In this document: positions 32,914-45,901 of the stretch, piece after piece | Layout: every line of letters begins with the position of its first letter | Position numbering within the stretch: position 1 is the stretch's first letter | Assembly (NCBI GenBank): GCA_020881915.1 | Contig: JAJFPB010000012.1 | Span: 248,001-312,000, forward strand | Length of the DNA stretch: 64,000 nucleotides | Source of the DNA: Paramyrothecium sp. XJ0827 | Taxonomy: Eukaryota > Ascomycota > Sordariomycetes > Hypocreales > Stachybotryaceae | Direction of reading: 5' to 3' | Position numbers and translations under genes: made by a program | The notes under the pieces: generated by a model | What the model was told of the DNA's origin: nothing | Seen by the model: only the letters and a program-made list of their open reading frames with translations | Databases searched by the model: none

Positions 32914-34328
32914 CTAGCCTGCAATCTCGTCATTGTCTCTGTACATCATGTGCTCGAGGAACAATCTGTAGTGCTTGTCACCATCGTACCTGTGTTTCCA
33001 GATCAGTCACAAAAACCAAGATACCAAGGTAATGAGATAAAATGAGATAATGAGAACAGGGTGATCCAACTTACTGGAAACAGGCAATACCACGCTCGGT
33101 CTTATCCACGAGCGCCGCATCAGGGCCCGTAGCTATTTCCTTCTCTCTATCCCAGCTCCAATTGAGTCGCTGGTAGCCTTGAACAACCACCGCGGCGCCA
33201 GGAATACGACCATCCTGAGTGAGCAAATCTATGATGGCCTTGGCTTTATTAGGGTACTTGAGGTCCTTCATCTGAGTCGTGTACCTGGCATTTGGCGGCT
33301 TAAAGTCATCTTGATACGGTGTCAGGATAAAGATGCGAGTGTTGTCTGTATCCCTGTTGTACCAGTTGAAGTTGACAGCCGGGCCCTCCGTGATGTCGTC
33401 TTTTGTTCCTTGGCCGGTGATGGTGTTTGCGACCTTGCTTTCAAAGTTGGAGAGGCCTGAAGAGCCAGGACTCAGATCATCGTCCCGATTAAGAGCGTAG
33501 ACCTCCCAGTAATGCGCCTATACACCGATCGAGCAACGGCATTTGAGTCAGTCAAAATTACTTCAATCCAGAGATAAGACGTGGCAGGGCGGATTTAGAT
33601 AACCTGCATCATTCTTGGAATACTGACCATGTAAGCAGCTCGACGGCTGACGATAGTCAGGACTGTGCATCCGTGGAGACCGCCGGTTCCCATCTGGAAA
33701 GCCTTGGTGTTTGATCTAAACTGCTTCTGAAGAGAAACAGTGGCCATGTTTTTGGCACTGGAGACAAGCCAGCCCATGTCACCAAACTGGGCATCCGGCG
33801 AGCCGCCATCATCAGCTTGATCTGATAGATATCTTGCTATTTTAGCTTTGGTCCATCGCGGATCATAGGTCCACACCCGCTTGCTGAGTTCCGACCGTTC
33901 GGCGAGAACAGCGGTGTATTCCTCAGTAGAGATGTAGTCGAAGTCCTGACTTGTCTCATTCCAAAGCGTGTAGCTCTGTGTTCGAGGGGTTGAGATGCTT
34001 GCAACATCCCGCTTGTCAAATAGCGAGCATGAAGAAGCACCTCTGCCACAGCCTGTTGAAAGGTCACACAGATAAACGCACTTGTCATCTAGGATGGGAT
34101 CGCCAATGTTAAGATCAATTCTAGGCTCCAGTGACAAGGACCTGTTTAGTTCATACAGTTGCAATTAGTAAGGTACCTTCGAAATGCCGTAAAAAGTCCA
34201 GCATGGCAGAGCAGAAAGCCGAGTTGTCATGGCAGGGAATCTCACCTTTCCACAGCCTTGCTCGTAGCGAGGCCTCCGAGAAGCAGCAGGTGCAGTACCC
34301 GGCTGAGGGAGGGGAGTTTGGCGACCAT
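32914..34328 (-). CDS. Secreted protein of unknown function (371 aa, four exons)
   Basis: Exons 34246-34328, 33628-34141, 33075-33517 and 32914-32989 join in phase. The introns are 104, 110 and 85 nt, with donors GTGAGA, GTCAGT and GTAAGT and branch sites GAACTAAAC, TTGACTGAC and GTGACTGAT. Exon 1 encodes a signal peptide (MVAKLPSLSRVLHLLLLGGL). A Cys-rich early segment (DDKCVYLCDLSTGCGRGASS) is followed by QFGDMGWLVSSAKNMAT. Next comes GGLHGCTVLTIVSRRAAYMA across a splice, then AHYWEVYALNRDD and AVVVQGYQRLNWSWD. The family is not known to me; similar secreted proteins of unknown role are found in filamentous fungi. It is transcribed divergently from the GH71 glucanase, so co-regulation is plausible. 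Confidence 0.75.
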
Positions 34329-35768
34329 GGTGATGTAGTCTTGCTCAAGACTCTTGTGACCAAACAAAGAACCACCCTACAAGTCCTTCAGGAGACCCAA
34401 GTGACAAGCAGGCAGGAGATCGCCAAAGCTTGACAAGGCAACCTCTTAATACTAAGTCGGGCGAGTAGAGCGATCACGTCGTGTGGTCCAAGACAAACTA
34501 CACGACCTCAGTCCAATACTATGCACCACCCCTGGTCTGTAAGACCGGCTCTTGTAGCGAACAGGGGACTCGCAGGGTTCAGACATTTAGCTTGATCTTT
34601 AGCAGCTGGGTTCGCCGACCCATACAACGGCCCATAATTTGCAAGAACAAAGAAAGCAAGGAAAATGTCTCCACGCTCCGGAGGAACCGCGAAAGGGCCT
34701 CAAGTGAGCCGTGCAAGTTGGCTCATCGATGTAAGATGTCGAATCGTATGGAAAAGGTTGAATGCCACGAGCGAAGGACGAAAGTGAATGATGGTATCCA
34801 GTTGAAAAGCCATTGTGTCGTGTGATGGGATGGTGCTTACCAGTGGACCTACCTAAATCAATGCCGTTTCTCCCGTACTTCGTAGGGGCATTTCCATTTA
34901 ATGTCCAATAAGATGGCCTTTCTAGCCAAGAGTCCCTTGCCGCCTCGGGCCGTTCGATGAATAAAAATAGCCTCAGCAATTCAAGATACACATTCTGCCT
35001 GTAGACAAATTGCGGCCCACACACCGCGAGCAAATCATTGGTCAAGTTCTAGTTCAGCACAACCCCCTCATCCATAGCAGGCGGTCATACTGCCTTTTCA
35101 GGGCACCCAAATTCCGTCTTTTAGCGTAGGATTCTGTGCCGTCGGTACTAACTGTAGTGCTTAGTTCGCCCCGCTGCCTGCGGATTTCTGTATCGGCGCC
35201 TTTCCGAGTCTTCGTTACCTTCTCCAGCGGCATGAGTGGAGGCGGGATCATTATCGGACGACTCCGCAGAATTTAATCTTTCGAACCCCCATATCCTTGA
35301 GTCTAGGCGGGGCGGGCTACCAGTCCTTTTGTAGTCCTTCAGGGTTCGCAACAACTAACAAGATGCCAACTGCAATATTCCACAAACGCCAAGCGGATGT
35401 ACTACCTAATTCGGCATTTTTTTGCCTTGCTGTCTGGAAATGAACTATGTTTTCGACTAGTCTTGATATCGCGGTTTGGCCGGAGTGTGGGTTAGCTTGA
35501 ATGGTGATCTAAACATAGCTGAGGTGATTTCGAACGCTGGTCCGGCATGCGTCCAGGACGGAAACTCCACAATTCTTCAGATTAGAAGCTAGGGCGTCAG
35601 CCCATGAACGCCTCAGTGATCCGCAGAACAAAGGGGACATATTGGGATAACTCGGCCTGAAATATGTCTAGGAAGCCACTTCGCTGAGCCATTGGTCCCA
35701 GAGGCGACTCTGCTCATCGTCGTCTATACCATCTCTTGAGGCGCTTGGCCCAAGACACAACCGACGCG
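34329..35768. promoter_or_regulatory. 1.44-kb divergent intergenic region between the secreted protein and GH71 genes
   Basis: The two genes start outward from this region, so both promoters lie in it. Several open frames on both strands (for example 34599-35045 and 35054-35354 minus) are not supported by motifs. I found no obvious bidirectional repeat or TATA pair. Confidence 0.4.
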
Positions 35769-38700
35769 ATGAGGTTCTTCACAACGTTAGTAGCCATGCT
35801 GGCGGGCTGTGCATTTCAAGTCCAAGGCAAGGCAGCATTTGCCCATTTCATGGTATGGTGATGAACTTTTTCCGCATGTCAAGCTTTGAAGTTAACACTG
35901 CCTAGGTCTCTAATGGTGTCAACTACACTCAGGCAGATTGGGCTAGTGAGATCAAGCTGGCCCAAGAGGCTCACATTGATGCATTTGCCCTGAACATGGC
36001 CTATAATCAAGGCGAGGCTCCCCAGCTGAAGGACGCATTCGCTGCGGCAAGCGGCACTGGCTTCCAGCTTTTCTTCTCCTTTGACTATGCTGGAAATGGG
36101 CCCTGGCCCAAGGAAGATGTGATCCGAATTTTGGGACAATATGGTAGCCACGGTAGCCACTACCAGTACCAAGGCCGACCTTTTGTCTCGACTTTTGAAG
36201 GCCCTAACCAGGCCAAAGACTGGGTTGACATCAAGTCCCGCACGGGCTGCTTCTTCGTCCCAGACTGGTCCTCTCTTGGTGCCAAGGCCGCCATGGAGCA
36301 GGCCGATGGCGTAGCAGACGGTCTTTTCAGCTGGGCGGCGTGGCCGTGGGGCAACAGAGACATGGACACTTATGTTGACGCCTCGTATGCTCAGTATCTC
36401 AACGGCAAGCCGTACATGATGCCCGTCTCGCCCTGGTTCTACACAAACTTGCCTGGCTTCGACAAGAACTGGCTCTGGCGCGGTGACGATCTCTGGTTCG
36501 ACCGTTGGCAAGAAGTTCTCTACGTGCAGCCAGAATGGGTCGAAATCATCTCTTGGAATGACTTTGGCGAAAGCCACCATATTGGGCCAATTGTCAACAA
36601 GGCCCTCGGCGCACTTGGAACGGGCAGAGCACCTTTCGACTTTGTCTCGGACATGCCCCACGATGCGTGGCGCAAGACTCTTCCCTTTTCCATTGACATG
36701 TACATCAGGAACCAGACGACCATTACGGAAGAGGGCGTTACCTACTGGTACCGCAAGCAACCCGCGGCAGCATGCGGCACAGGCCAGACGTCTGCCAACA
36801 CTGTGTCCCAGCTGCAACTGGAGTTCTCCCCTCTCGAGGTGGCGCAGGATCGCGTCTTCTTCACGGCCATTCTCACCTCGAGTGCAGATGTCTCTGTGAG
36901 CATCGGTGGTGCCTCTCAAGCCGCGACTTGGTCGGACGAACCTGAGGGTGGTATCGGTCTCTACCACGGCAGCGTGCCCTTCAAGGGTGTTGGAGAAGTC
37001 AAGATCACCGTTTCAAGAAATGGTGGCACCGTGGCTTCAGGTACAGGCATTGCTATTACAAACCAGTGCGAAGCTGGTGGCCTTGCAAACTGGAACGCTT
37101 GGGTCGGTTACGCAAAGGGTCCTTCTGTGTCGAAGAAGCCCCTTGCCATGGACAAGCGAGTGTGTGTCGAGGGTGATGGACTGGGTGGCTTCTCTGGCTT
37201 GTGCAAGTTCTCGTGCGGTCTGGGCTATTGTCCCCTCGGCGCGTGCTTCTGCACCAAGATGGATGAACAGCGTAAGTATCCCGAGCAGAAAGACGTCATG
37301 GGCTACCCAGGCCCCGGAAAGGATGCAAACTATGCAGGATTATGTGCGTTTGCTTGCCGCTATGGGTATTGCCCGGACGGAGCGTGCGCGACATTCCAGT
37401 CTCCTTTGACGATCCCCAACGTCTCGCCCTTTTCTCCGCCTGCCTGCATCGAAGGCTCCGGCCCTCCTGGCTATGAGGGTCTCTGCAGCTACGCTTGCAA
37501 CTTCGGATTCTGTCCCATCGGCCTCTGTACCTGTAAGACGCAGGGCGCTCTCAACCAGCCGCCACCTATCAAAGACAATCTGAGCGGCAGAGTGAACGAT
37601 CCCAAGGTCAACGACTTTGGCATCTGCAAGTTTGCCTGCTCCAGAGACTACTGTCCTGAACCTTGTGTGGAGATCAAGTCCGGAGGAGGTGAGGATGGCG
37701 GCGAGTTGGTTTCAATTGACCCCAAGATCTGGAAAGACCCAACCCCTATTGCGTCGTGTATTCCGCCCTGTGTGCTTATTCTGCCGCCCCTGACACTCAC
37801 GAAAACGACTACAATCACATTCCCGCCTTACACCACGACCCTGACCCAAAGCTGGATCAAGGGCAAGTCTACGGTCACGGTTCTCGTCATCACCTATCCA
37901 CCAGTCACGACTACACGTATTCCCGTGTTCAACGTTAACATCACCGCGAGTGGCGTCAATGGAGTCGACTATACAATCACACCATCTCTATTCCCCACTA
38001 CTACAACTATTATCGGTCCCCCTCCTGGAGTGACGGCACCTTCCATGACTCTGGTGGTCACTTCGACACCAACAAGCTCATCAACGTGGCCGATCATTAG
38101 CGACAAGGATCAGCCTACAAAGGTCCGTCACTCCAGCGCTGGGCCGCCTGCCCCGACCTGCCAGGGCACTGGCTGTGGCGAAGGCTGCAAGGTTATGTGC
38201 AACAGCTGTGGTCTTTTTGGTTGCGGTGGCTGTATCTTCAACTGCGGAGGATGCCTGAGTCCTTTCGGATGTGGCATCGATGTCACCGGTGGCGGATGCG
38301 TCGGCCCGGCATGTCCTGCCGCAGGTTGTGTAGGAGGAGGTTGCGAACCTGACACTGAATGTGATGAGCCCAAGACCGTGAGCGCTTGCACGGCCAGCTG
38401 CTCCGTCACACTCGCTAGCCGTGGTGCTTCTACCTTTACCACCGACTGCTATACTACCCGCTGCACCGACAGTGTGGGTTGCACCGATACTCCCACTACC
38501 ACAACAACCCGAACCACGAGCGGTTGCCCAACACTGGGAGCATATATGCCCTGGTGGACAGACGTCGACCAAGACGTCTTTGGGCCCGGAGATGATGGCT
38601 GGGGCGGTTATGTCATGTCCACGGGCACATATAAAGACCCAGCCAAAAACACCAAACCCATCGACTGGGATGATGACGGAGGCAGCACCACGCCAACCGA

Positions 38701-39088
38701 AGTGCCCAAGTCCCTACCGCCCCAATCAGGAGGACTCGACGCCGTCTTCATGGTGGTATACTGGGAGGAAGGAGGAAAAGGGCAATACCGCGGTTACGAT
38801 CTCCATTCCAAGGATCTCCAGATTGACATGGATGTCTGCGATTGGGAAAAGAGCGGCGCGAGCTGGACGGGATATCCCGGAGACCCAATCGTTCCGCCGG
38901 GCACGATTAAGGATATTCCCGTTTTCGGCGACACGTGCTCGTACTCGAACCTCCACTTGACATGCGGAAAGTGGAAGGATGCCAGTTGCCAGGTGATGAC
39001 GGGAGGTTTCGGCAGCCCAATGTGGGACGGGAAGTGCGGCAAGTCAAGCTGGGGATCTATCATGGCCTGCCACTGGTTTATGGCTTGA
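35769..39088 (+). CDS. Secreted GH71 alpha-1,3-glucanase (mutanase) with Cys-rich repeat modules (1,088 aa)
   Basis: Exon 1 (35769-35852) encodes a signal peptide (MRFFTTLVAMLAGCAFQVQG). A 53-nt intron (35853-35905, GTATGG, branch GTTAACAC, TAG) leads to exon 2 (35906-39088). Residues ~22-260 are the GH71 catalytic domain: FAHFMVSNGVNYT, AHIDAFALNMAYN, LFFSFDYAG and ISWNDFGESHHIGP. A beta-sandwich region follows (~290-400). Then come three to four modules with the pattern GLCKFSCGLGYCP / GLCAFACRYGYCP / GLCSYACNFGFCP / GICKFACSRDYCP (~420-590), a Thr/Pro-rich linker, a Gly/Cys-rich cluster (~740-830) and a C-terminal domain with six or more Cys. It should cleave alpha-1,3-glucan of fungal walls, in remodelling or attack on other fungi. 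The accessory modules resemble those of subgroup-C chitinases. Confidence 0.88.
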
Positions 39089-39332
39089 TAGCGAAGCACA
39101 TATACGGAGTGTATGGTAGACGACGTACATAGATCATCAAGATCGAAGCCATAAAGCGCAACGAATCATGAAAAGAATGGTAAATAAGCTTTACTCGCAT
39201 TCGTAATCGTTAAAGTCGTGGAACAACCTTCAAAGGGAACCTTAACCCCCGTTGTCTTTGCTTCTTCTGTTACATACTGAGATGCTGCAGTGATGGCAAC
39301 ATTGCCTGCGTTCCTCGGAGGTCAAACTCTCC

Positions 39333-41147
39333 TCAGATCATCAATACATCCCCCATCAGAAGTTTTCCACCAGCTGTTGGAGGTCGCCGGTACCAAACAA
39401 CCTTGGCCAAGTCGTTATGCACATCAGCCACTTCCTCGACAACCTGCCAGTCTTCCGTGTCACTATCCTTGTTAAGATAACAGAAAACGACTCGCTCCCC
39501 ACAGTTCTCAAACAGGTACTCTCGTCGCCAGAGCCGGAACCATTGCTCTGCTACTGTTCCCTCGGAAGCATTGATTTTCTCGACGGTCTTGTTCCTCAAA
39601 GCCACAATGTAGAGGGCCTGCGGGTTCCATAATCCGTCTCGCCCGGGATAATCCTTGAGCAGCCATGTTGCCTGCTCACGCACCGTAGGATCGCGGCAGA
39701 AAATCGCTACAAGGAAGATGTGCAATGCCCAGTCACTTTGCAAGGATATGTTCTGCGCCGGGATCCCAGGATTCTGTCTGAAGATGCGAAGAGCCATGTC
39801 TGCCAGCAGCAAATATTCTCGGAAAAGCGGTGTCTGCGCGGATATTTCCTCAATGTCGCGATACCGAGTCGGATCCCCAAATGTAAAAACACCGAGATCC
39901 TGGAGGCGCAAATGAATTGCTCTTAAGTACTCTGGCGATTCTGGATCTGAACTCATAATCTGGTCAAACAGCGGAGAAAAAGCAGCGTTGATTGCTTTCA
40001 TTTCTGCGGTGGAATTTTCGCAAAACTCTCGCACCCGAGGGTCTCCCGTTAACCGGCTCCAGAGCTTGGTAATTTCATCCTGGTTGTCGGAACGCAGGAT
40101 TTCGGAGTTTCGTAAAATCTCCATCAGCAGAGGCACTAGCTCTGTTTGTTGGCGTCGCATACCCATCCAGCATTCTTCAAACTCATCGAGGCTCTTGAAT
40201 ACCTTTGGTATGTGGTAGGAGATAGTTGACGAGCGAGAATTTCGACTCAGGAGAACCATGAAGGACTCAATAGTGTGCTTGCTATCTTTGAGGCGTCTGG
40301 AAAAGTTGGGAAGGTTTGTTTCGCGACGAATGCCTCCACGCATGATGGTGCGACTCTGCGGTAATAATTGACTGTAAAGATCACCCACAAACGCAATGAC
40401 CGGCCTTGGATTTGGAGCGACAGCATTTACCTTCCGATCCGTATCTCCTTCCGTCAATAAAGCGACGAGAATGGCCAGACCGTGGTTCAAATGGTCCAAC
40501 GCCGCTTGCATGTTACCACGCAGAATTTCGAAGTAAAGTGATAGTACTGACAAGAAAATAGCGTCTTGCACGGAAGACTGCTTACTGTGCAGCTTCAGTG
40601 ATTCGCAATAGTGCGCCACTGCCTGAGAATAATGTGCATCATGTATGGCCGTGGCGTCGGCAAACACGGGCAATCTACAAGGCGTTGCGTTCCGCGTGCC
40701 ACGGTACCAAGCACTCAAAGCGCCGATGCCGATCGCCACATGGCGAAGAGCGCCACTTTGTCGAGCGAGCTGAGGTAGGGCCACGGTCCATACGCTGTTA
40801 TGGTAACCGGAGGCAACCCGCGGTCCTTGCATGACTCTCACGAACTCTTCAAAATAGAAGACATTGCTTGCGTTTCGAAAATCGGCCAGGTCTGTACTGA
40901 GGTGCAACTGGCTTCTTACAGGAGGAACACGAACTGTTTGACGCGAATCCCAACGGATTTCGATCACGTCCCGGGGCTTTCGCTCCTTGTTCGTTCCATT
41001 GACGTAGCCCTCACAGTGCCTGTCGCTCCTCGCACAATTGCCGCATTTTGGCTTTCCTTCGTCACACTTGATATGTCGCTTCTTGCATGTAAGACAGCCG
41101 GTCCGTACTTTGCTTGTGCTCGTTCGAGAGGTTATCCTTCTCTCCAT
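39333..41147 (-). CDS. Zn(II)2Cys6 transcription factor (604 aa)
   Basis: The binuclear zinc cluster lies at residues ~17-43 with exact CX2CX6CX6CX2CX6C spacing ([14 protein letters not shown], then [11 protein letters not shown]), preceded by basic TSKVRTG. The ATG at 41147 ([13 protein letters not shown]) puts the cluster at the very N-terminus as usual; the frame extends another 34 codons upstream to an ATG at 41249. The body begins with [19 protein letters not shown] and contains [18 protein letters not shown], as in the fungal-specific regulatory domain common near secondary-metabolism and transport genes. The C-terminal part is helical. It should act in the nucleus on CGG-type DNA sites. 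The ABC transporter gene lies just upstream on the same strand and could be a target; that is inference from position only. Confidence 0.88.
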   Translation of the reverse strand: MERRITSRTSTSKVRTGCLTCKKRHIKCDEGKPKCGNCARSDRHCEGYVNGTNKERKPRDVIEIRWDSRQTVRVPPVRSQLHLSTDLADFRNASNVFYFEEFVRVMQGPRVASGYHNSVWTVALPQLARQSGALRHVAIGIGALSAWYRGTRNATPCRLPVFADATAIHDAHYSQAVAHYCESLKLHSKQSSVQDAIFLSVLSLYFEILRGNMQAALDHLNHGLAILVALLTEGDTDRKVNAVAPNPRPVIAFVGDLYSQLLPQSRTIMRGGIRRETNLPNFSRRLKDSKHTIESFMVLLSRNSRSSTISYHIPKVFKSLDEFEECWMGMRRQQTELVPLLMEILRNSEILRSDNQDEITKLWSRLTGDPRVREFCENSTAEMKAINAAFSPLFDQIMSSDPESPEYLRAIHLRLQDLGVFTFGDPTRYRDIEEISAQTPLFREYLLLADMALRIFRQNPGIPAQNISLQSDWALHIFLVAIFCRDPTVREQATWLLKDYPGRDGLWNPQALYIVALRNKTVEKINASEGTVAEQWFRLWRREYLFENCGERVVFCYLNKDSDTEDWQVVEEVADVHNDLAKVVWYRRPPTAGGKLLMGDVLMI

Positions 41148-41807
41148 GCCGCAGTGGTGTTCCTGCTGGTGAGGGAAGCGTCTTGACGGAAAAGAGCGAC
41201 AACTTCCAAGTCGCTCAAGAGTTGGCTTACGCGATGTGTGGCCTGACAACTAAGCAGTGCGGAGCATCAAACACCAATCATGTGACGTGCTGGTTTGCGG
41301 CTAGACCAGTTTAAAAAAGCCCAGTCTAGGCAACATGATTGCGTTTGGTAATGTTGTTAGACCAGGATTTGGTTTTAGGTGCAGTTCATGGAATGTCTAG
41401 GGGAAAGGGGCAAAGGTGGGAACAGGTAGCGCTCAAGGACACAGGAGAAAAATGCCACAACGCGTTTGCGGATTAATGTTCGGAGCGAGCCCTAGTCATA
41501 CACGAATTCGTTCATCTGTCAAGGCGAGAGCTGACACTTCAGTCCAAGTGTATTAGCCTTGTAAGAGATGACCCGTGAGGAATGAGATCTTGCTGCACTC
41601 TCCTTGTCAAGTCTCGTGAGAGTGTCAATCACATCGCAGCTTCTGTCCGCTTGCAGATGACTAGGTCAGCAAGCTACTGGTAAATATGAAGGACCGGAAT
41701 AGATAAATTGCATGGGCGATGCCCTTGAAGAGGAGATTTACAACTAAAACTACGTGTACACAAAATAAATAGGCAGCAATGCCGATGCGGAGATCCGTCT
41801 CCTACTC
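41148..41807. other. Spacer between the Zn2Cys6 and ABC transporter genes
   Basis: This contains the upstream region of the regulator and the 3' UTR of the transporter. No other gene, repeat or RNA is visible. Confidence 0.5.
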
Positions 41808-44800
41808 TCAAAGGTCGAGAGCTTGACTTTGGCACTATTTTTGTGTTAGCATTGCAAATCGCGGCAGGATAAAGTGCTCACCATTCCGAAATAGACGCCT
41901 TGCCGTCTGATCAACTCCTTATGCGTGCCCTTCTCCACTACCTTCCCTTCATCAATGACGAAAATCACATCAGCGTTTTGCACTGTTGCAATACGATGAG
42001 CGACCGCAACCGTGGTCCGGCCATGACTGGCCTTCTCCAACGCCGCTTGGACCGTCTTCTCGGACTCAGAATCAAGCGCCGACGTTGCCTCGTCCAGCAG
42101 AAGAAGCTGGGGGTCTCGAATCAGAGCTCTCGCTATTGCGATTCGTTGTTTTTGACCTCCTGACAAAGAGACGCCCTTCTGGCCTACATTGGTGTCAAAG
42201 CCCTCTGGGAGAGAAGTAATGAAGTCATCGATGAAAGCATCGCGGCAGGCCTGGCGTAGTCGCTCTTCGGACACAGTGCTCGGGTCGTCAATGCCAAAGA
42301 GTACGTTGCTGCGAATTGAACCTTCAAACATGATCGGCTCTTGTGCCACAAGTGACAGATTGTGACGATACTCGTAAAGGTTAAAACCTTTGATGTCTGA
42401 ACCATTCCACATAACATGACCGCTGTCAGCCTCGTAGAACCGTAGAAGGAGCGAGATAATGGTCGATTTCCCGCAACCTGACGGCCCAACAAATGCAGCA
42501 AATTGGCCTTTCTCAATTGTGAGACTTAAAGCATCGAATACTGAAAGGTCCCGCGTAGGGTACTTGAAGGAAACGTTGCGCAGTTCAATCTTGACGCCCC
42601 CATTGCCCTCAACTCTGTTCTCCATGCGTTCCCGTGGGTCTCTTTTGTCGACGGACGCAGTATCTCGCATGTTGAGGATTCGGTTTGCCGCGGCAATCGC
42701 GAGCGCGGCGTTGGGCGCGACAGCGAGCGCTTGGCTGGCAGACTCTGCGCCCTGCACTATGGCCATGAAACACACAAAGAAAGCCTCCATGCCGTACTCG
42801 CCTGAGGCCAGGAGCTTTCCGCCATACCAGAAGACCAGCGCTTGACAGCCAATGCTGGTGCTATCTGCGAATCCGTAAAACACGGAAGACCATCTGGCCT
42901 TGCGAAAGGCAGCGTCCACATGTCCATCAAGCAGTCTTTTATAACGTGCATTGATAGAGTCTTCCATGGTAAGAGCAGAGACCGTCCTCATGGCACCAAT
43001 GGCTTCGGTAGCAAACTGAGAGCTTTCCGCAAATACCTTGGAGTTCATCTCGTTGAACTGCACCTCATATCTGTACTTCCAGAAGCCAGAGCCTACCATG
43101 ATTGGCAAAGTTACAAACATGGCAACCAGACCGAGCTTCCACGCAAATATGAGAGCGATTATGGCGCAGCCCACTACGGTGAAGACACCGGAGAAAAGGA
43201 ACGCGAGGTTTATGCCCAGAAGTTCTTCAAGTTGTTTGGCGTCGCTCGAGACGCGTGAGCTGAGTGAGCCGTGAGCGTTGACATCCTCGTCAAAGAATCG
43301 GAGTCTCTGATACAGCATATCCTTGAGGTAATCCTGCTTGTAGAAGGCGCTGATTGCGTTTTGAATGTGCAAGCTGAACCATCCTTGGGTAAAATAGGCA
43401 AGCCCAACGCCGCCTGCTAAAGCGAACCACATGAGCCCCCAGAAGCTGGATTCATTACTGATGGCATCCCTTGGCAGTAGGAAGAGACCAACCACTTTTG
43501 CGAAGAGCCAAGCCTGGAGAGGCGTGCCAGCAGCGGCACACATGGCACCGAGGATCATGCCCATATACGAAGGCCATTGTATTCTCTGCTCATACAGGAG
43601 CCTTCCGAAGCTCTGCAACATGCCTCGGTCAGGTGGGTTGATCAGTTCTTGCTTCTGTATAGCTCCTAGAGGCTGCACATCCTCGACATCGCCCACAGCT
43701 TTACCTGCAACCACAAGAGCTTCAGATGGCTTGTCATCGTCTAGTTCTCCCTCTTCAGCAGAGAGATGGAGCGATTGGGCCAGAGCTAGGCTACGATAAA
43801 TACCATCGGCGGTACCCATGAGGCTCTGGTGCGTGCCAGACTCGACAATCTGGCCTCGCTTCAACACAAAGATGCGATCAGCTTTCTTGATGGTGGATAG
43901 ACGGTGCGCGATGGTGATCGTAGTGCGATTCTTCGAGATCCTATCGATCGCAGCTTGAACGATTCTCTCGCTCTTGACATCGATTGCACTGGTAGCTTCA
44001 TCCAGGACGATGATGCGGGGTTTCTTGATGATACTCCTCGCTATGGCGATTCGCTGTCTTTGGCCACCAGACAACTTGGCACCGCTGTCACCAACTCGGG
44101 TGTCGTATTTCTAAAACAAATCAGCTTTCCCTCAGCAGTGCTGGTCATTGAGATTTTGACTAACGTCTGGCAGCCGCTGAATAAAATCATCTGCGTACGC
44201 CTCCGTACACGCTTCTTGAACCAGCTGTCGCTTGCGCCCTTCAGGTGCGTCGGCCCATTCGGTGCCAATGAGTCCATGAGCAACATTGTTGAAGATGGTG
44301 TCGTTGAAGAGAAATGGCTCTTGTTGCACTAAGCCGATCTGGGATCGCCACCATGTCAGATCAAGGTCCTTGATATTGTTGTTGCCCAGACGTATGGAGC
44401 CGTTTGGTGCAGAGCCCATAGAGGTGCGTCGGCCATCATCGACTTGGGTCTTCTCGGGCGTCATCGACTCTGCCGACGAGTTTCTATCCGTCACTTGTGG
44501 CAGGGCACGGTCATGTTCCAGAGTATACCATCGCTCGAGCAAGCCGACGATTGTGCTTTTGCCCGAGCCGGAAGCCCCGACGAACGCAATGTGTTGACCA
44601 GATCGAATCTTGAAACTCATATTGTTCAGAACCGTGACACCCGGGCGGCTCGGATAGGCGAACGTGACATCCTCAAAGACAATGTCTTGGCCTGTCATTT
44701 CGGGTTTGAGTGTACCATGAGCGGGCGGAGCCGCCTCGATAACGGTGAACAGCTCGCACGCTGCTACCACGGCTTTCTGGACTGCCATAAGTGGCGTGGA

Positions 44801-45901
44801 AATGCGTTCCATCGATGTAAGAACCAACATGACTGACATGAGAACGATGACGACGACGCCAGCGTCGGCAACGGCACCTGCCTTGTAGCGTTGCATGCCG
44901 TACCAGAAGGCTAGCCCGAACGTCCCGAAGACTCCAAAGAACTAGACTGCATCAGCTTCATGTCATTGCCTAAGGACTTTGTGGAACGAAAGACTCACAA
45001 TCATGCCGAGTTGTGCCGCAATAAAGGGAGCAATCTTCTGGGCCCGCCTCCGAGCCTCGACGACCCATCGATCATAACGAGCCAGGACGCGATCCTGAGC
45101 GCAGCAAGCCATGACCAAGCGGATCCCGCCGAGTGCTTCGCTTGCGATAGCAGTGGCATGACCATCCGCTTCCGTCGCCGCAGTGTGACCCTTGAGGATA
45201 AGAGGGATAAAGACGACCAGGACAAGTAAGATGTACAACACCAGCGAGCTGGTCACCAACGTCAAATTCCAGCTCCAGATGAACGCAATGATCAAAGCCG
45301 CCCAGATGGTGCCGTTGAACTGCAGAAATGTTCCCAGATGCTCCGAGATACCCAGTTGAAGTGTATTCGACGTCGCAGTGATGGCGGTTGCGGGTGCGCC
45401 TGCTGGCATCGAGTCGATGGCTTCGATTGACAGCGCGAGCAACGACTGGAGGTATTGGAGACGGACGGCGGAGGACAAGCGAATGCCAATCATGCGAAAG
45501 CAGAACTTATTGATGCTGTTCAGGGCCCATCGAGCCAAGAACAGCGCCATGATGTATAGGGCTTGTCGTGTAAGCAGCCGCTCGAACTCGTCTCGGGGCA
45601 TCGTGGTATTGTCTCGAAAGTAGCTGGTGAATTGGCCGACGAGTTGTCCGAAGATGATGTTCATGAGAGGGAGCGAGGCACCCGCACCGATGGAGGCCAG
45701 GGCGGCTATTGCGTAGACGTAGAAGTCCCACTTTGTCGCGTATCCAAAAACGCGCAAGTAGTCTGCGAATTTGGGCTGCCTCTGTGACGATGATGGAGTT
45801 GTTTGGCCTTCATCCGAAGGGGCCACTTGTGTACATGGCTTGTCTTGCTCACCCGTTGCCGGAAGTTTCTTCGAGTCATTCTGGCCGTCGCCTTGGGCCA
45901 T
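41808..45901 (-). CDS. Full-length ABCB (MDR/P-glycoprotein-type) transporter (1,311 aa)
   Basis: Four exons (44999-45901, 44165-44941, 41882-44110, 41808-41834) with introns of 57, 54 and 47 nt rebuild 1,312 codons exactly. The layout is TMD-NBD-TMD-NBD. NBD1 carries Walker A GASGSGKST, signature LSGGQRQRIAIAR and Walker B IIVLDEATSAID. NBD2 carries GPSGCGKST, LSGGQKQRIAIARAL and LLLLDEATSALD. Both have the AYPSRP / YPTRD A-loop region. The last exon is tiny (eight codons, CQSQALDL) but completes the family's usual C-terminus, which unspliced reading misses. An unusual insert (about 55 residues after the NBD1 Walker A, with RNSSAESMTPEKTQ) is polar and Ser-rich. The role is ATP-driven export of hydrophobic compounds at the plasma membrane or another membrane. 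Substrate unknown. Confidence 0.93.

Noticed and set aside
35054..35354. Minus-strand frames upstream of the GH71 gene
   Set aside because: Two overlapping short frames with charged composition, no domain and no splice support.
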